A DNA stretch of 38,257 nucleotides from Hyphomicrobiales bacterium (GCA_021775575.1 JAJFHO010000173.1:1-38257), one strand, 5' to 3'; shown: positions 7,918-16,982, numbered from the stretch's first letter. Translations and numbers: made by a program. The notes: generated by a model from the letters alone, not told the origin.

Positions 7918-10900
7918 TTATTCAGCCGCCTCGGGCGCGCGCGCCATTAATCTGCCCGAGCGTGTCGCACGGTCGATTGCGGCGCGTTTCCAGATCAGGA
8001 ACATCGCCGGAATCACGAGTAACGTGAGGACGGTGGCGCTGACCATGCCGCCGACCATCGGCGCCGCGATCCGGCGCATCACTTCCGAGCCCGTTCCCGA
8101 ACCCATCATGATCGGCAGGAGACCCGCTATGATAACCGATACGGTCATCATGATCGGACGCACGCGCATCAGCGCGCCATCGATGATTGCATCGCGAAGG
8201 TCGTCGCCTGTCAGCGGCCGTTTTTCTTTTTGAACCTGTTCTTCCTTATGGCCGAGCGCCTGATTGAGATAGACGATCATCAATACGCCGATCTCGACGG
8301 CCACCCCGGCCAGGGCGATGAACCCGACGCCGACGGCGACCGAGAGGTTATAGCCCAGCAGATAGAGGAACCAGATACTCCCCACGAGAGAGAGGGGAAG
8401 CGTTCCCATGATGATCATTACGGCCGTCATGTTGCGGAAACTCAGGAACAGCAGCAGAAGAATGATCACCAACGTGACCGGAACGACGACGCTCAGGCGC
8501 TCCTTGGCGCGCTGCATATATTCGAACTGGCCCGACCAGGCGAGCGAGTATCCGGCCGGCAGGTCTATTTGCTGGGCGACAGCGGCCTGCGCGTCGGCGA
8601 CATAGGACCCGATGTCGCGCCCCGTTATATCGACATAAATCCAGCCATTGAGGCGGGCATTCTCACTTCGGATCAAGCCGGGCCCATCCGATATCTTGAC
8701 TGTCGCCACTGAACCCAACGGGATTTGCGCTCCCGAAGGCGTGACCACCGGCAACATCCGCAGACGCTCGAGCGAATTGCGGAATTCGCGCGGGTAACGC
8801 AGATTGACAGGATAACGCTCCAGTCCTTCCACGCTTTCGGTTACTTTCATGCCGCCGACCGCGGTGCGGATAATGTCCTGCACGTCAGCGATATTGAGTC
8901 CGAAGCGCGCAGCGGTCATCCGGTCGATATCCACGTCTATGAAGCGTCCGCCGGTCACGCGTTCCGCATAGACCGATGCGGTTCCCGGCACTTTCTGGAT
9001 CACTTGCTCGATGCGTCTCCCGACCTTGGCGATCACGTCGAGATCGGGACCCGCCACCTTGATTCCGACAGGCGTCTTGATGCCCGTCGCCAGCATGTCG
9101 ATCCGGTTCTTGATCGGCATGATCCAGACATTGGTCAGGCTCGGCACCTGAACCAGCCGGTTCAACTCCTCCCTGATGGTCTGCGTGGTCACCCCCGGGC
9201 GCCATTGATCCTGGGGTTTGAGCCGGATAGTCGTTTCCACCATGGTAAGCGGCGCTGGATCGGTCGCCGTTTCAGCCCGGCCGGCCTTGCCGTAAACCGT
9301 TTCGACCTCGGGTATCGTCTTGATCAGTTTGTTGGTCTGCTGGAGGATCTGCGCCATCTTGCCGGCCGATATCGCCGGATAGGCGCTCGGCATGTAAAGC
9401 AGATCGCCCTCGTCGAGATCGGGCATGAACTCGCTGCCGATCCGTTGCAGCGGCCAGATCATGGAGAGCACGGCGATCAGCGTCACCGCCACCATTCCCC
9501 ACGGATATTTGAGGACGAGGCCAATGAAGGGACGGTAGGCTGCGATCAACGCCCGGTTCACCGGGTTCTTGTGTTCCGGCGTGATGCGCCCGCGGATAAA
9601 ATACCCCATCAGCACCGGAACAATGGTTATGGAAAGTGCGGAGGCCGCCGCCATGGCGTAGGATTTCGTGAAGGCGAGGGGCTGAAACAGCCGGCCTTCC
9701 TGGGCTTGCAGCGCGAAGATCGGCATGAAGCTCAGAGTGATAATAATGAGGGAAAAGAACAGTGGAGGACCGACTTCGACGGTTGCTTCCGCCACCAGAC
9801 GCCAGCGGTTCTGGTCAGTGACTTTCCGCTTCTCGAGATGTTTGTGGTAATTTTCGATCATGACGATCGTGGCGTCGACCATCGCCCCGACGGCGATGGC
9901 GATGCCGCCCAAAGACATGATGTTGGCGTTGATGCCCTGGGCATTCATCACGATGAATGCGGCAAGGATGCCGACCGGCAAACTCAGCACGACAACCAGC
10001 GCGGAGCGTAGGTGGAAGAGGAAGATCGCACAAACCAGCGCGACAACGACGAACTCTTCAACCAACTTCTCCGCCAGCGTGTAGACGGCGCGGTTGATCA
10101 GGTCCGAACGGTCATAGGTCTCGACAATCTCAACACCCTTGGGGAGGCCCTTCTTCAGAGTGGCGAGCTTCTCCTTGACCCGCCGGATCGTCGTCAAAGC
10201 GTTCTCGCCGAACCGCATGATCACAACGCCGCCGACGGCCTCGCCTTCGCCGTCGAGCTCGCCGATGCCCCGGCGCAATTCGGGACCGAGGCGGATGTCG
10301 GCGATATCCTTGAGCAGGACGGGTGTGCCCATCTTGGTGCGGCCGAGCGGGATAGCGCGCAAGTCTTCCAGGCTGTCGATATAGCCGGTTGCGCGAATCA
10401 TATATTCGGCTTCGCCCAGCTCCACGACCCGGCCGCCTGTTTCCTGATTACCGCGCCTGATGGCGTCGCGTACCTTCGAGAGGGTAATATTGTAGGCGCG
10501 CAGGCGGTTGGGATTAACGACCACCTGATATTGCTTGGTCATGCCGCCGATCGTGGCGACCTCCGAAACGCCCTCGACCGTCTGCAGTTCGAATTTCAAG
10601 AACCAGTCCTGAATGCTGCGCAGCTGTGAGAGGTCGCGGCCCCCGGTCCTGTCGATTAGCGCGTATTGGTACACCCAGCCGACGCCGGTTGCGTCGGGCC
10701 CCAGCGCGCTACGTGTGGCACTGGGGAGAGTCGGCGCGACCTGGCTCAGATATTCGAGAACCCGCGATCGCGCCCAATAGAGATCCGTACCGTCTTCAAA
10801 AATAATGTAGACGAAGGAGTCGTTGAAGAACGAGTAGCCCCGCACGGTTATGGCGCCGGGTACGGAAAGCATGGCGGTCGTGAGGGGATATGTCACCTGA

Positions 10901-11088
10901 TCTTCAACGACCTGGGGCGCCTGACCCGGATAGGTGGTCTTGATGATAACTTGAACATCGGAAAGGTCGGGGATGGCGTCGAGCGGTGTCTTCTTGACCG
11001 CGTAAAGGCCCCATCCTGTTATCAGCAGGGTCAGCATAACGACCAGAAACCTGTTCGTGATCGACCATCTGATGATGTTAGCAATCAT
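7918..11088 (-). CDS. cusA: CusA/CzcA-family heavy-metal efflux RND pump, Cu/Ag type
   Basis: This full-length 1056-residue inner-membrane RND transporter exports metal ions using the proton gradient. The N-terminus (WSITNRFLVVMLTLL) and the TM4 acidic motif (AVGAMVDATIVMIEN) are typical of the heavy-metal (HME) group. Methionine-bearing segments DLLYMPS and NRIDMLATGIK match the regions of E. coli CusA that hold copper-binding methionines 573 and 623, favouring Cu(I)/Ag(I) over zinc or cobalt. The last gene of a minus-strand operon, it starts 20 bases after the adaptor gene stop. ATG 11088 has GGAG about 8 bases upstream. The order outer-membrane factor, adaptor, pump is the standard tripartite set. 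Metal choice is inferred from motifs, not shown. Confidence 0.93.
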   Translation of the reverse strand: MIANIIRWSITNRFLVVMLTLLITGWGLYAVKKTPLDAIPDLSDVQVIIKTTYPGQAPQVVEDQVTYPLTTAMLSVPGAITVRGYSFFNDSFVYIIFEDGTDLYWARSRVLEYLSQVAPTLPSATRSALGPDATGVGWVYQYALIDRTGGRDLSQLRSIQDWFLKFELQTVEGVSEVATIGGMTKQYQVVVNPNRLRAYNITLSKVRDAIRRGNQETGGRVVELGEAEYMIRATGYIDSLEDLRAIPLGRTKMGTPVLLKDIADIRLGPELRRGIGELDGEGEAVGGVVIMRFGENALTTIRRVKEKLATLKKGLPKGVEIVETYDRSDLINRAVYTLAEKLVEEFVVVALVCAIFLFHLRSALVVVLSLPVGILAAFIVMNAQGINANIMSLGGIAIAVGAMVDATIVMIENYHKHLEKRKVTDQNRWRLVAEATVEVGPPLFFSLIIITLSFMPIFALQAQEGRLFQPLAFTKSYAMAAASALSITIVPVLMGYFIRGRITPEHKNPVNRALIAAYRPFIGLVLKYPWGMVAVTLIAVLSMIWPLQRIGSEFMPDLDEGDLLYMPSAYPAISAGKMAQILQQTNKLIKTIPEVETVYGKAGRAETATDPAPLTMVETTIRLKPQDQWRPGVTTQTIREELNRLVQVPSLTNVWIMPIKNRIDMLATGIKTPVGIKVAGPDLDVIAKVGRRIEQVIQKVPGTASVYAERVTGGRFIDVDIDRMTAARFGLNIADVQDIIRTAVGGMKVTESVEGLERYPVNLRYPREFRNSLERLRMLPVVTPSGAQIPLGSVATVKISDGPGLIRSENARLNGWIYVDITGRDIGSYVADAQAAVAQQIDLPAGYSLAWSGQFEYMQRAKERLSVVVPVTLVIILLLLFLSFRNMTAVMIIMGTLPLSLVGSIWFLYLLGYNLSVAVGVGFIALAGVAVEIGVLMIVYLNQALGHKEEQVQKEKRPLTGDDLRDAIIDGALMRVRPIMMTVSVIIAGLLPIMMGSGTGSEVMRRIAAPMVGGMVSATVLTLLVIPAMFLIWKRAAIDRATRSGRLMARAPEAAE

Positions 11089-11108
11089 GGCCTGTCTCCG
11101 TCGTCGGG

Positions 11109-12848
11109 TTACTGTTTGCCGCTCTTCGAGAGCGACTCGATGACATAGTCGCCGGCCGCCTTGTCGCGCTTCAGCGTGAAGCCGATGGCATCGCCGGGCT
11201 TCACGGCGTCGATGTCGACGTCCTTGCCGATCCGGAAGTCCATGGTCATCGTCGGCCAGCCGATTGACGGGATCGGTTCATGGGTGATGTTGAGCTTGCG
11301 CTCGCCCGCCTTGACTTCCTTGACGACGCCCGCCGCCGAGACGCCTGAGCTTTTGCTTTTGGCAGCCGCGGCACCGCCTTTAGAGACAGATTCAATGACA
11401 TAGTCACCAGCCGCCTTGTCCTGCTTCAGCGTGAAATTGATGCTGTCGCCGGCTTTCATGGCGTCGATGTCGACGCCCTCACCAATTCGGAAATCCATGG
11501 TCATCGTCGGCCAGCCGATTGACGGGATCGGCTCATGGGTGATGTTGAGCTTGCGCTCGGACATCTTGACCGTATCGATGGTGCCTTTACCGGTGATTTC
11601 CATCTGCGCGTCTGTTTGGGTTTCGGTTTTTTCACCTGCATCGGCCATGCGGAGCAGAGAGGCGTCGAGACTGGCCTCTGAATCGAGGAGGAACTGGCCC
11701 GACGTTACGATCGTCTCGCCTTCGTTCAGGCCGACCACGATCTCAATCATGTCATCGGACTCCATACCCGAGACCACCTGGGCCGGCCGGAAGCGGCCCT
11801 CGCCAAGCGCCAGGATAACGCGCTCCGATTTGCCGGTGCGTATCAGGGCTTCGCGGGGGATGGCGACAACATTTTCCTTCGCTTTCCCGTGAACCGTGAC
11901 TTCGGCATACATATTGGGCTTCAACTGCTCATCCAGATTTTTGAATCGCAACCGAACCCGTATTGTGCGGCTTTGTGGATCGATCGTCGGATAGACGTGA
12001 TCCACCTCTCCTTCCCAGATCTTGCCGGGAAGGAAGGGCAGGCGCATCTCCGCCAGCTGACCTTTCGCCACAATGCCGGCCTGTTGCTCGTAAATCTCCA
12101 CCATGACCCAGATCGAGGACAGATCCGCCAACGTGAAAACGGTTGTTTTAGGCTGAATGAACATGCCCTCGCGGACATTGAGCGCGACGACATATCCATC
12201 CTGCGGCGTGTAGACATCCACAAATTGCTCGATCTTCCGGTTGGATCGCAGTTCCATAATTTGCAGCCGGGACATGCCCAGCGCTTCCAGGCGGGCCAGG
12301 GCGGCCTCGGCCAATATCTTCTGGTCGATCTCAAGCGCCTGGACATATTCGGCCTGGGCGGTCGTGAGTTCCCTGGAATAGAACTGGAACAGCAGACTGC
12401 CTTTTTTGACCCGTTCACCCTCGGTCTTGACGGCAAGGTTTTCGATCCACCCGTCCGTTCGCACGTGAATATCGCGTGTCAGATCGTCATCCGGCGTCAT
12501 AAAGCCCACCGTATGGATCATTTGGTGGAGCGTCTTCTTTTCAACTTTTGCGGTTCTGACGCCGATATTGTTGACGACAGCGGCACTTATTCTGAGGGCC
12601 TTCTCGTCGCCGCCATCTTTTTCCGCGCCCTCATAAACAGGGATCAGGTCCATGCCCATTGGCGATTTTCCCGGATTGTCCTTGCGGAAATCCGGATCCA
12701 TCGGGGCGACCCAATAGAGTATTTTCTTTTCCTGTTTATCGGTTGTAGCCGCAGTGCTCTTGTTGAGCTCAAGCTGCGAGACAGCGTAACCCAGACCGAT
12801 TCCAGCCAGGAGAATGACGGCCGCCGCGCCCAATCCTATTGCTTTCAT
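11109..12848 (-). CDS. cusB: CusB-type periplasmic adaptor with two fused CusF domains
   Basis: The 579-residue membrane fusion protein links the CusA pump to the outer-membrane channel. Domains in order: N-terminal membrane anchor or signal (residues 5-24); a heavy-metal-binding motif with Met-rich PMDPDF and SPMGMDLIP (about 45-72); the adaptor hairpin, lipoyl and barrel core (about 85-400); then two CusF-like copper domains, residues about 420-490 and 505-576. Each has the CusF metal set: His438, Trp446, Met449, Met451, and His523, Trp531, Met534, Met536. CusF normally is a separate periplasmic chaperone passing Cu(I)/Ag(I) to CusB; here two copies are tethered to the adaptor. ATG 12848 lies 8 bases after the upstream gene stop. 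Confidence 0.92.
   Translation of the reverse strand: MKAIGLGAAAVILLAGIGLGYAVSQLELNKSTAATTDKQEKKILYWVAPMDPDFRKDNPGKSPMGMDLIPVYEGAEKDGGDEKALRISAAVVNNIGVRTAKVEKKTLHQMIHTVGFMTPDDDLTRDIHVRTDGWIENLAVKTEGERVKKGSLLFQFYSRELTTAQAEYVQALEIDQKILAEAALARLEALGMSRLQIMELRSNRKIEQFVDVYTPQDGYVVALNVREGMFIQPKTTVFTLADLSSIWVMVEIYEQQAGIVAKGQLAEMRLPFLPGKIWEGEVDHVYPTIDPQSRTIRVRLRFKNLDEQLKPNMYAEVTVHGKAKENVVAIPREALIRTGKSERVILALGEGRFRPAQVVSGMESDDMIEIVVGLNEGETIVTSGQFLLDSEASLDASLLRMADAGEKTETQTDAQMEITGKGTIDTVKMSERKLNITHEPIPSIGWPTMTMDFRIGEGVDIDAMKAGDSINFTLKQDKAAGDYVIESVSKGGAAAAKSKSSGVSAAGVVKEVKAGERKLNITHEPIPSIGWPTMTMDFRIGKDVDIDAVKPGDAIGFTLKRDKAAGDYVIESLSKSGKQ
11239..11304 (-). repeat. Direct repeat copy A inside cusB (second CusF domain)
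   Basis: This 66-base segment is repeated at 11494-11559, exactly 255 bases (85 codons) away in the same orientation. I find one mismatch, at 11277. It encodes the copper-binding core around His523 to Met536 of the adaptor. Similarity continues at a lower level into the rest of the domain, so the repeat is the best-preserved part of a tandem domain duplication. Confidence 0.95.
11494..11559 (-). repeat. Direct repeat copy B inside cusB (first CusF domain)
   Basis: This is the partner of the repeat at 11239-11304, with a single difference at 11532. It encodes the copper-binding core around His438 to Met451. The flanking parts of the two domains have diverged more, so the core was either under strong selection or homogenised by recombination. 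Confidence 0.95.
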
Positions 12849-12856
12849 TTCGCTAC

Positions 12857-14095
12857 CTACTTTCCTGCCAGAAAAAGAAGTTTCGCATTCGCCTGGGCGC
12901 GGTTGACGCGAAGGCGCAGCAGCATGAGTTCGTTGTCGAGCTGGGCCAGCCGCGCGCGGATAAGCTCCGCGAAGTCCGATACGCCGGAGCGGTAAGCCGT
13001 CATCGAAGCCCTTGTCGTATCGGCGGCCCGCTTAATGACGACCCCGCCATACAGTTTGACCCGCTCCTCCAGCCGTCGCCATTCGGCATAGGTGCGCGCC
13101 AGCGCCTTGTCGACCTCGAGCAAACGGGCATCACGGCCGAGAACCGCCGCGGAACGCTGACGGTGCGCGGCGCTGAGATTGCGGTCCTGGCGCTTGCCGG
13201 TAAAGATCGGAAGGCTCATTCCGACCTTGGCGGAAAGAAAGTCCGGACGCCCCCCGCGCGCACCATAGTCCAGACCGACTGAAAAGCGCGGCTTGTACTG
13301 CTCGCGGGCAAGGTCGATGTCATGCTCCCGGACTTCGATGCGGGTGTCTTCGATAAGAACGGCCGGGTGCTGCACGAGCATCCGCCGCAATGCGCTTTCG
13401 GGAGGCGGCACCGGCAGGGCAGGGAACGCCGAGGTCAGTGACCTTGATGCCACAGCTCTGCCGATGAAGCGGGCGAGGTCGGCTCGCGCCTGTTCCTCGC
13501 GGCGGCGCACATCGATGAGCCGGTCGTCAAGCAGGCTGAGTTCGAGCTCGGCGCGCAGCACATCCTGGCTGTTCCGCCGGCCGGTCGCGAATACCGATTT
13601 TGCAACGGAGACAAGCTCTCTAACGGCCTGTTGGCTCTCCGCGACTTTCCGCCGGGCGCCGAGCCAGTAATAAAGCTCCAGCCAGCTGGTTCGGGTGTCG
13701 AGCTTGATCTGGGTTTCCTGGAGCAGCGCCCTGGCGTCTTCAACTCCGGCCTCCGCCGTGCGCCGCCGTCTTGTTATCGAGCGGGTTTTGCCAGGTGGAA
13801 ATTGCTGCTGGACACCAATTTTGGCCTGCGTCACCGGTTCCTGGGTGAAACGCAATGTATCCAGGGGGAGATTCAGCAAGCCCAGACTGAAGGTCGGGTC
13901 GGAAAGTTGTGAGTCCGCCACGGCCTTCTCGCTCAATGCGGCTGCCCGCTCCCTGGGTCCGGTGACCGTCGGGTCCTGTTTTTCCACCGCGATCGTAACG
14001 GCCTGGGTCAACGACAAGGGTCCAGCAGCGTTGACCGGCAACGCTGAGAGCTTGAGTGCGGTGGAGGCTACCGCGACGCAAATGATGAGACGCAT
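12857..14095 (-). CDS. TolC/CusC-family outer-membrane efflux protein
   Basis: This 412-residue protein should form the outer-membrane channel of the copper/silver efflux complex. It has a signal peptide (MRLIICVAVASTALKLSALP, cleavage near VNA-AGP) and then the duplicated, coiled-coil-rich pattern of the outer membrane efflux family. Long Ala/Arg/Glu helices include LRAELELSLLDDRLIDVRRR and RASMTAYRSGVSDFAELIRA. I chose ATG 14095 because GGAG lies about 10 bases upstream and a signal peptide follows directly; the longer in-frame extension to 14215 would bury it. It precedes the adaptor gene by 8 bases. No lipobox is evident, unlike E. coli CusC, so I leave the symbol empty. Confidence 0.87.
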   Translation of the reverse strand: MRLIICVAVASTALKLSALPVNAAGPLSLTQAVTIAVEKQDPTVTGPRERAAALSEKAVADSQLSDPTFSLGLLNLPLDTLRFTQEPVTQAKIGVQQQFPPGKTRSITRRRRTAEAGVEDARALLQETQIKLDTRTSWLELYYWLGARRKVAESQQAVRELVSVAKSVFATGRRNSQDVLRAELELSLLDDRLIDVRRREEQARADLARFIGRAVASRSLTSAFPALPVPPPESALRRMLVQHPAVLIEDTRIEVREHDIDLAREQYKPRFSVGLDYGARGGRPDFLSAKVGMSLPIFTGKRQDRNLSAAHRQRSAAVLGRDARLLEVDKALARTYAEWRRLEERVKLYGGVVIKRAADTTRASMTAYRSGVSDFAELIRARLAQLDNELMLLRLRVNRAQANAKLLFLAGK

Positions 14096-14244
14096 GATAA
14101 TGATCTCCAGCAAATCGGGATGATCCCCGTTTGGATTGACTAAGCTGATTCCATGGAGCGTACGCAGTTTGCGACGCATTTGCACTCCGCGCATAGTGCA
14201 GGCGCGGGCCGACAATCAGCAAGCACAATAGGGTGCCAGTCGTA

Positions 14245-14589
14245 TTAGCTGAGATCGTATGTTTTTGGAGGATCCGGTTCGGGGGTCCGGGCTCTACCGG
14301 CCCGCGATGCCATGGAACCGGGCGCTGGACCTGTCGGAACGCTCAGGATCATTGCGCCACTGTTATCGGCGGAAACAGCGCTAAAGCAAATCGCACAGGT
14401 CATAGCACAACCTGCGTTGTCGTTATGCTGTTCATCGGGACATGCCGGGCAGCAATTTCCCCCAGCCATGCCGCTATGGCCGCCTACAGCCATCTCTGCC
14501 GTCATTGCGCTGGTCTGGACGACTGACAGACTCGTCCCAACAGCCACGGCCAACCCGAGCAGCAGAGCGAAAATTATCTGAAATGGCAT
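14245..14589 (-). CDS. Small Cys-rich secreted protein at the head of the copper efflux operon
   Basis: I do not recognise a named family. The 114-residue product starts with a hydrophobic signal or anchor (residues 3-24). A Cys- and Met-rich middle follows, with Cys46, 47, 50, 61, 65 and 68 arranged as GGNCCPAC and GCAMTCAICF plus nearby His and Met, and then a Pro-rich tail. Thiol and thioether clusters in a secreted protein just upstream of Cus genes suggest periplasmic copper or silver binding; this is inferred. It lies on the same strand, 149 bases upstream of the outer-membrane factor gene. ATG 14589 is chosen because the signal sequence begins there, although no strong ribosome-binding site is seen. 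The frame stays open upstream to 14844 without a convincing protein. Confidence 0.6.
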   Translation of the reverse strand: MPFQIIFALLLGLAVAVGTSLSVVQTSAMTAEMAVGGHSGMAGGNCCPACPDEQHNDNAGCAMTCAICFSAVSADNSGAMILSVPTGPAPGSMASRAGRARTPEPDPPKTYDLS

Positions 14590-14916
14590 ACGCTTATTCA
14601 CAATGGGAAGATTGCAGAAGATCAAGCTGAACACAATACAAAGAATAGTGTGCGACCAGGCGACACCCCGGACCCACGGTTTCCACATTCCCAAACGTAA
14701 TTTTCTTAAACGTGGTTTGTCCGCCGCGAAACCGTGCGCTCTTTGCATGCTTTTGCAGAAATGCAGAACCGGTGAGGTGCGTGGACCCCGACGGGCCTGG
14801 ACAGCGGCGGCGCATGAGCCGCGGCATTCAGGATTGATTACCATTTTTCTTCTAGTCTCGGCGGTGCAGGGAAGGGGTTGCCCATAGTGCGCGCCCCGCT
14901 AACTGGAGCCGCTTTC
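14590..14916. other. Divergent intergenic region, copper operon and methyltransferase
   Basis: This 327-base gap holds no gene I can support. The part nearest the copper operon is A+T-richer than the flanks (about 14600-14760). It carries an AAACGT direct repeat (14693-14698, 14708-14713) and a widely spaced 8-base inverted repeat CACGGTTT/AAACCGTG (14675-14682, 14729-14736). These could be regulator sites for the copper operon but match no copper-responsive operator I know. A GGAG at 14904-14907 is the ribosome-binding site of the methyltransferase. Confidence 0.4.
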
Positions 14917-15729
14917 ATGACTTCTCTCGATCAATCTCTTGCGCGGCCGGTTGCCGCCCACCGCGCCCGGCGCTTCGAGGCGGGCGGCGGCGCGCTTGGC
15001 CGGGTCGTTGCCGGGCTCGATCCGGATATCCGTTCGGAATGGGCCTGGGAAAATTACCGCAACATGATCGAAACCCTTGCACGGGAATTCCAGCTCCGGC
15101 GCCTGATTGAAATCGGCGGTGGACGCGATCCGCTGCTGACCCCGGCTCAGGCGCGCAAACTTGGCGTCGACTACACCGTGAACGACATTTCCGAAGAGGA
15201 ACTGCGCAACGCGCCTGGCGCCTTTAACACGGCCTGCTTCGATGTGTCGGGTGATCTGGCGGCGGCGGGTATCGAGCCGGAGAGCCAGGAGCTGGCCTTT
15301 TCGCGCATGGTCTTTGAACATGTCAAGGACGTGCGGCGGGCCTGGAGCAATCTGCATACCATTCTCGCGCCAGGAGGCGTGGGTTTCATTTTTGTGCCGA
15401 CCCTCTACGCGCTGCCCTATGTCGCCAACCTCATAATCCCCGAATGGCTGTCGGGGAAGATCGTCAAGGCGCTCTATCCGCACCGCACCGATGCCGAGGA
15501 TCCGAAGTTTCCCGCCTATTACGACTGGTGTTATTCCAGCGAACGCAAGGTCGCGCCGATGCTGCGCGAGGCGGGATTTCGCGAGACGCTGATCGTGCCG
15601 TTTTACGGGCATCAATATTTCGAGAATCTTCCCGTCATCCGGGAGGCCGATGAAGCGATTACGCGCCTTGCAATCCGCTTCGACTGGCGCGCCCTGACGC
15701 CCTACGCTTACATCTTGGCGCGCAAATAG
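14917..15729 (+). CDS. Class I SAM-dependent methyltransferase
   Basis: This 270-residue protein has the Rossmann-type methyltransferase pattern: motif I LIEIGGGRDPLL, an acidic second strand (YTVNDISEEEL), and a motif IV/V region (LAFSRMVFEHVKD). The following segment reads LHTILAPGGVGFIFVPT, as in Methyltransf_11 enzymes. A hydrophobic patch (ALPYVANLIIPEWL) follows. The substrate is unknown. Its place beside an O-antigen ligase and other polysaccharide genes suggests methylation of a sugar or lipid-linked glycan, but it is convergent with those genes and may be independent. ATG 14917 has GGAG at 9-base spacing; an earlier in-frame start at 14878 is less likely. Confidence 0.8.
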   Translation: MTSLDQSLARPVAAHRARRFEAGGGALGRVVAGLDPDIRSEWAWENYRNMIETLAREFQLRRLIEIGGGRDPLLTPAQARKLGVDYTVNDISEEELRNAPGAFNTACFDVSGDLAAAGIEPESQELAFSRMVFEHVKDVRRAWSNLHTILAPGGVGFIFVPTLYALPYVANLIIPEWLSGKIVKALYPHRTDAEDPKFPAYYDWCYSSERKVAPMLREAGFRETLIVPFYGHQYFENLPVIREADEAITRLAIRFDWRALTPYAYILARK

Positions 15730-15746
15730 CGCAAAGCGTCAGGCGG

Positions 15747-16982
15747 TCAGGACCGGTAGGAATAGCGGGCGCGGTAGTCGAGGGTGGCGGCCGAGAGGCC
15801 CCACACGATCCCGGCCAGCAGAAAATAGTGCCGCCAGTGGTCGGTATCGATCACAATACCTTCAAGAGAAACGCCAAAATAGGTGGCGAAGGCGGCAATC
15901 TGGAAATTCTGCCATGGGCTGGTGATGAGCGCGCATCGCGATCCCACCAGCCATGTCGAGACCACAAAAGCCAAGTAGGCGAAGCCCCCGAGCCAGCCAT
16001 AGGAAGAGAAGCCGTTCAGATAAACATTATGCGCGTCCTGGCCAAAGCGCATGGAGAATCCATACGGACCAAAGCCGAGGGGGTGCTCCAATATTTCCGT
16101 GAGACTGCGCAACTGCGCGCCGAAACGGCCGGTAGCCCCGGCGTCATAGTCCTGAACGAGTTCGGCCCGCGCCATGAATATCTCGCTCACCGAAGGGATT
16201 GCGAGAAGCACCGCAATCAGGGTTCCGGCCAGGCACAGCCCAAGAACGCCGCTGCCAATAATTCTGAGACGCAACAGGTTCGAACCCGATGTCACGAACA
16301 TCAGCCCGGCCATGAGTACGCCGGAGAGCAGCAGATGGCCCCAGGACGCGCGGGAGAAACTCAACAATATCGCGGCCAGTATGGTTGTGAGCATGGCGCC
16401 CGATAGGGCGAGCCGGCGTTTGGGGGAGGAAATTATGTCCTGAACCAGCAGCAGCGCCGGAAGGATCAGAAATGGGGCAAAGACATTGGGATCCTTGAAC
16501 ATGCCGCGCGCGCGGCTGAATTGGGCGAACATGTCGGAGCCCGGAAACAGATGGAAATAACCGGCGATGCCGGCGAGCGCGGCAATCATGGCGGCGGCGA
16601 GATAGGCGCGCCGGATCGTCGACGTGATTTTTTCCGGGCGTTCGGCGCACAGGGCGGCAAATATTATGGTGGAAATCGCGAGGTAGGCGGAAACCGCCAT
16701 GTAGGTAATCGTCCGCATGTCGCTTCCATTCGCCGCCAGCGACAGCGTTCCCCCAACCAGCCAGAATGCGAGCAGAACCACCGGTATGGAAAGCAATCTG
16801 GGAAACCAGGTTCCCCTGATCAGAACGGCCAGGCACAGAAAGCTGAAGACCACCTCGTAGGGCGAGGGCTCCATGAAGACAAAACCACCGGAGAAGATCG
16901 TGATCGCCAGCAGGACGCTTGTCAGGCGCGTCAATCCGGCGCTTCCGACAGCATCACTGTCTGCCCATGCGGCGGAAGACAT
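15747..16982 (-). CDS. O-antigen ligase / Wzy-type polymerase family membrane protein
   Basis: This polytopic protein of 411 residues has about ten hydrophobic segments. A large periplasmic loop near residues 270-320 contains GATGRFGAQLRSLTEILEHPLGFGPYGFS and then AHNVYLNGFSSYGWLGG, the Wzy_C signature shared by O-antigen ligases (WaaL) and polysaccharide polymerases (Wzy, HfsC). It would join lipid-linked repeat units at the periplasmic face of the inner membrane. Its ATG overlaps the stop of the initiating transferase gene (TGATG), indicating translational coupling. Neighbours suggest polymerase of an exported polysaccharide rather than a ligase to lipid A, but sequence alone does not separate these. 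Confidence 0.82.
   Translation of the reverse strand: MSSAAWADSDAVGSAGLTRLTSVLLAITIFSGGFVFMEPSPYEVVFSFLCLAVLIRGTWFPRLLSIPVVLLAFWLVGGTLSLAANGSDMRTITYMAVSAYLAISTIIFAALCAERPEKITSTIRRAYLAAAMIAALAGIAGYFHLFPGSDMFAQFSRARGMFKDPNVFAPFLILPALLLVQDIISSPKRRLALSGAMLTTILAAILLSFSRASWGHLLLSGVLMAGLMFVTSGSNLLRLRIIGSGVLGLCLAGTLIAVLLAIPSVSEIFMARAELVQDYDAGATGRFGAQLRSLTEILEHPLGFGPYGFSMRFGQDAHNVYLNGFSSYGWLGGFAYLAFVVSTWLVGSRCALITSPWQNFQIAAFATYFGVSLEGIVIDTDHWRHYFLLAGIVWGLSAATLDYRARYSYRS

Noticed and set aside
8725-10011. Long plus-strand open frame (428 codons) opposite cusA
   Set aside because: It lies wholly antisense to a well-supported RND pump. Its translation is His/Asp/Arg-rich without any motif, as expected for the complement of a G+C-rich gene.
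14675-14736. 8-base inverted repeat CACGGTTT/AAACCGTG as a copper-regulator operator
   Set aside because: The arms are 46 bases apart, too far for a single MerR- or OmpR-type site. A repeat of this length has an appreciable chance of arising at random in the gap.
14590-14844. Upstream extension of the Cys-rich protein gene
   Set aside because: It would place an internal signal sequence after 85 poorly organised residues. The ATG at 14589 starts a normal signal or anchor.
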